From NCBI GenBank assembly GCA_025998475.1, contig BNVZ01000060.1, positions 1-7,219 of the forward strand: 7,219 nt of DNA. Direction: 5' to 3'. Shown one piece after another: positions 5,689 through 7,219 of the stretch. Under the pieces are notes generated by a model, which saw only the letters and a list, made by a program, of their open reading frames with translations, was not told the DNA's origin and ran no database searches. Source of the stretch: Endomicrobiia bacterium (GTDB taxonomy: Bacteria; Elusimicrobiota; Endomicrobiia; Endomicrobiales; Endomicrobiaceae). The translations under genes and the position numbers were made by a program. Position 1 is the first letter of the stretch. Each line of letters starts with the position of its first letter.

Positions 5689-6993
5689 ATGATAACACGT
5701 TACACAAAACCTGAAATGGCTGCAATTTGGTCAGACGAAAACAGATTCCGAAAAATGCTTGAAGTTGAAATTTTTGCTGCTGAGGTTATGTCAAAACTTG
5801 GAACCGTTCCCAAGGAATCAGTAGAAACAATAAAGAAGAAAGCTAAAATTAATGTTGATAGAATTAACGAGATAGAGCTTACCGTAAAACACGACGTTAT
5901 ATCTTTTTTAACTGCTGTTGTCGAAACTACCGGTCCAGATGGAAGATTTTTGCATTTAGGTATGACTTCTTCCGATGTTTTGGATACTGCTACAGGGGCT
6001 CAAGCTAGACAATCAACAAAACTTCTTATAGATGAAACGAAAAAATTGTTAGTTATAACAGCCAAGCTCGCAAAAAAGTATAAGATGACTCCCATTATGG
6101 GGAGAACGCATGGTATTCACGGTGAACCTATGACATTTGGTTTGAAGGTGGCGTCTTGGTATTGTGAAATTATTAGATCTTTAGACAGACTTAATTTTGC
6201 AATGGAAACAGTAAGCTACGGAAAAATATCAGGAGCCGTGGGAACAATGGCTCATTTGGACCCAAGAGTTGAAAAATACGTATGCCAAAAAATGGGATTA
6301 ATGCCAGAACCTGTTTCAACACAGATTGTTCCTCGTGACAGGCATTCTATTTATTTATCAATGCTTGCGCACGTGGGTGCGGGTCTTGAAAGAATTGCCA
6401 CTGAAATAAGACATTTACAAAGAACTGAAGTCGCTGAAGTTGAAGAACCTTTTACAAAAGGACAAAAGGGTTCGTCTGCAATGCCACATAAGAGAAATCC
6501 TATAATTTCTGAAAATATATGTGGACTTGCAAGACTTCTTAGGGGATACGCTTCGACTGCTATGGAAAATATTGCGCTATGGCACGAACGCGACATAAGC
6601 CATTCGTCCACGGAAAGGATTATACTTCCCGACGCATCTATAGTTTTGCATTATATGCTTACAAGAATGCAAGTGTTGCTTGCAGGACTGAATGTTTATC
6701 CTAAGAATATGCAAATAAATCTTGATAAGACAAAAGATGTTATTTTTTCAGGTACATTGCTTCTTTCTCTTGTCGACAAAGGAATGTCTAGAGAAGCCGC
6801 TTATGCAATGGTTCAAGCTGCAGCTTTTGACGCAAGAGAAAATAAAATATCTCTCGAGCATGCCTGTTTAAAAAGTGTTGATATAAAAAAGCGTTTAACG
6901 GTTGAAGAGATAAGAAAAGACTGCGATGTTAAATCTCAATTTAAAAATATAGACTATATATTCAAACGCACGTTTGATAAAACATATAGATAG
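5689..6993 (+). CDS. purB: Adenylosuccinate lyase
   Basis: PurB removes fumarate twice in purine synthesis: from SAICAR to give AICAR, and from adenylosuccinate to give AMP. The 434-residue protein aligns along its length with the Bacillus subtilis type (about 430), from ITRYTKPEMAAIWSDENRF at the start to KNIDYIF near the end. Key residues are kept: His68 (KHDV), His89 with TSSD (93-96), the general-acid His141 in GRTHGIHGEP (138-147), and the fumarase/aspartase signature GSSAMPHKRNP (261-271), whose Ser262 is the catalytic base in the family. WHERDISHSSTERIILPDA (about 293-311) is also nearly invariant. It works as a cytoplasmic homotetramer. It follows purN by 44 bp with its own good ribosome site, so it is probably the last gene of the cluster. 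Confidence 0.97.
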   Translation: MITRYTKPEMAAIWSDENRFRKMLEVEIFAAEVMSKLGTVPKESVETIKKKAKINVDRINEIELTVKHDVISFLTAVVETTGPDGRFLHLGMTSSDVLDTATGAQARQSTKLLIDETKKLLVITAKLAKKYKMTPIMGRTHGIHGEPMTFGLKVASWYCEIIRSLDRLNFAMETVSYGKISGAVGTMAHLDPRVEKYVCQKMGLMPEPVSTQIVPRDRHSIYLSMLAHVGAGLERIATEIRHLQRTEVAEVEEPFTKGQKGSSAMPHKRNPIISENICGLARLLRGYASTAMENIALWHERDISHSSTERIILPDASIVLHYMLTRMQVLLAGLNVYPKNMQINLDKTKDVIFSGTLLLSLVDKGMSREAAYAMVQAAAFDARENKISLEHACLKSVDIKKRLTVEEIRKDCDVKSQFKNIDYIFKRTFDKTYR

Positions 6994-7011
6994 CAATTTA
7001 TTAACAGTTTA

Positions 7012-7062
7012 GGGAAAGGAGAATTACTTGCAGAGCGTTTTTGTTTTTATTCCTCCTTTTCT
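7012..7062 (+). terminator. Imperfect hairpin after purB, possible transcript end
   Basis: GGGAAAGGAGAAT (7012-7024) can pair with ATTCCTCCTTTTCT (7049-7062), 13 pairs including two G-T wobbles, with a bulged C at 7053. The 24-nt loop contains the T-rich stretch TTTTTGTTTTT, but no T-run follows the stem. It starts 18 bp after the purB stop. It may mark the 3' end of the purine transcript, but it is not a standard Rho-independent terminator. Confidence 0.35.
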
Positions 7063-7164
7063 GTAAAGTTTAAAAATGCACACTATTAAAAATAAAAACC
7101 CGTAGTTGTTTTAATCCGTTTGTTTTTGCTTGACAAGAGTCTAGTAGTGTGCTATAAACGCTCT
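7032..7164. repeat. Nested inverted repeats around the right-edge promoter
   Basis: AGAGCGTTT (7032-7040) is the reverse complement of AAACGCTCT (7156-7164), and GCACACTA (7079-7086) is the reverse complement of TAGTGTGC (7145-7152). The order is that of a nested palindrome, but the arms are 38 bp apart on the left and only 3 bp on the right. The right arms overlap the spacer, -10 box and start region of the promoter at 7130-7158. Confidence 0.5.
7130..7158 (+). promoter_or_regulatory. Near-consensus sigma-70 promoter pointing out of the window
   Basis: TTGACA (7130-7135) and TATAAA (7153-7158) are separated by exactly 17 bp. The -35 is perfect and the -10 has one mismatch, by far the best promoter match in the window. 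Transcription would start near 7165 and run to the right; the target gene lies beyond the edge. Confidence 0.75.
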
Positions 7165-7172
7165 ACAGGCGG

Positions 7173-7201
7173 TTGCTTAATAAAAAGTTTATAGCTATAA
7201 T
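7173..7201 (+). promoter_or_regulatory. Possible second, tandem promoter
   Basis: A perfect -10 TATAAT (7196-7201) follows TTGCTT (7173-7178) by 17 bp. The -35 matches only half of the consensus. The -10 lies within a small inverted repeat, GTTTAT (7187-7192) with ATAAAC (7200-7205), and a second one follows, ACCT (7204-7207) with AGGT (7212-7215); either could be an operator or chance in AT-rich DNA. Confidence 0.4.
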
Positions 7202-7219
7202 AAACCTCACTAGGTAGCA

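Noticed and set aside
7160..7219. tRNA or rRNA start at the right edge
   Set aside because: The promoters would suit one, but no cloverleaf arms or conserved rRNA sequence can be seen in the bases available.

Overview
The window looks like a piece of an AT-rich, Gram-negative bacterial chromosome, with every recognisable gene on the + strand. An autotransporter beta-barrel and a family-90 (CAP10-like) surface-polysaccharide glycosyltransferase point to an outer membrane. Low GC, a frameshifted but otherwise intact glycosyltransferase, long gene-free spacers and structured intergenic repeats would suit a host-associated or reducing genome. My taxonomic guess is Elusimicrobiota (Endomicrobium-like). 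This is an inference from overall character, not from a marker gene, and is held weakly.

Layout. 1-627: C-terminal part of an autotransporter, cut by the left edge. 628-1277: 650 bp with no credible gene, filled by a two-copy repeat. Its units share a 92-bp block with one mismatch, one unit carries a 27-bp perfect inverted repeat, and the hairpin loop reappears in the other unit in inverted orientation. 1278-2579: a sodium/glutamate symporter of the GltS family. 2580-3022: 443 bp with no convincing gene. 3023-6993: a purine-synthesis cluster, purM - (glycosyltransferase) - purN - purB. 6994-7219: non-coding 3' flank with imperfect inverted repeats and a near-consensus sigma-70 promoter (TTGACA, 17 bp, TATAAA) firing out of the right edge.

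How the genes work together. PurN (step 3), PurM (step 5) and PurB (step 8 and the last step to AMP) belong to one pathway and are closely packed, so they are probably co-transcribed from upstream of purM. The glycosyltransferase between purM and purN overlaps purM by ATGA and runs into the purN start region, yet has no evident metabolic link to purines. It is split by a -1 frameshift at an AAAAATTT tract; joined across that point it gives about 348 residues. The GltS carrier would import glutamate, the amino-group source behind several purine steps, but it stands alone and that link is only suggestive.

Most unusual signals: the repeat block at 641-1080 with its inverted loop, the homopolymer frameshift in the glycosyltransferase, the polysaccharide gene inside a purine operon, and the nested inverted repeats around the promoter at 7130-7158.
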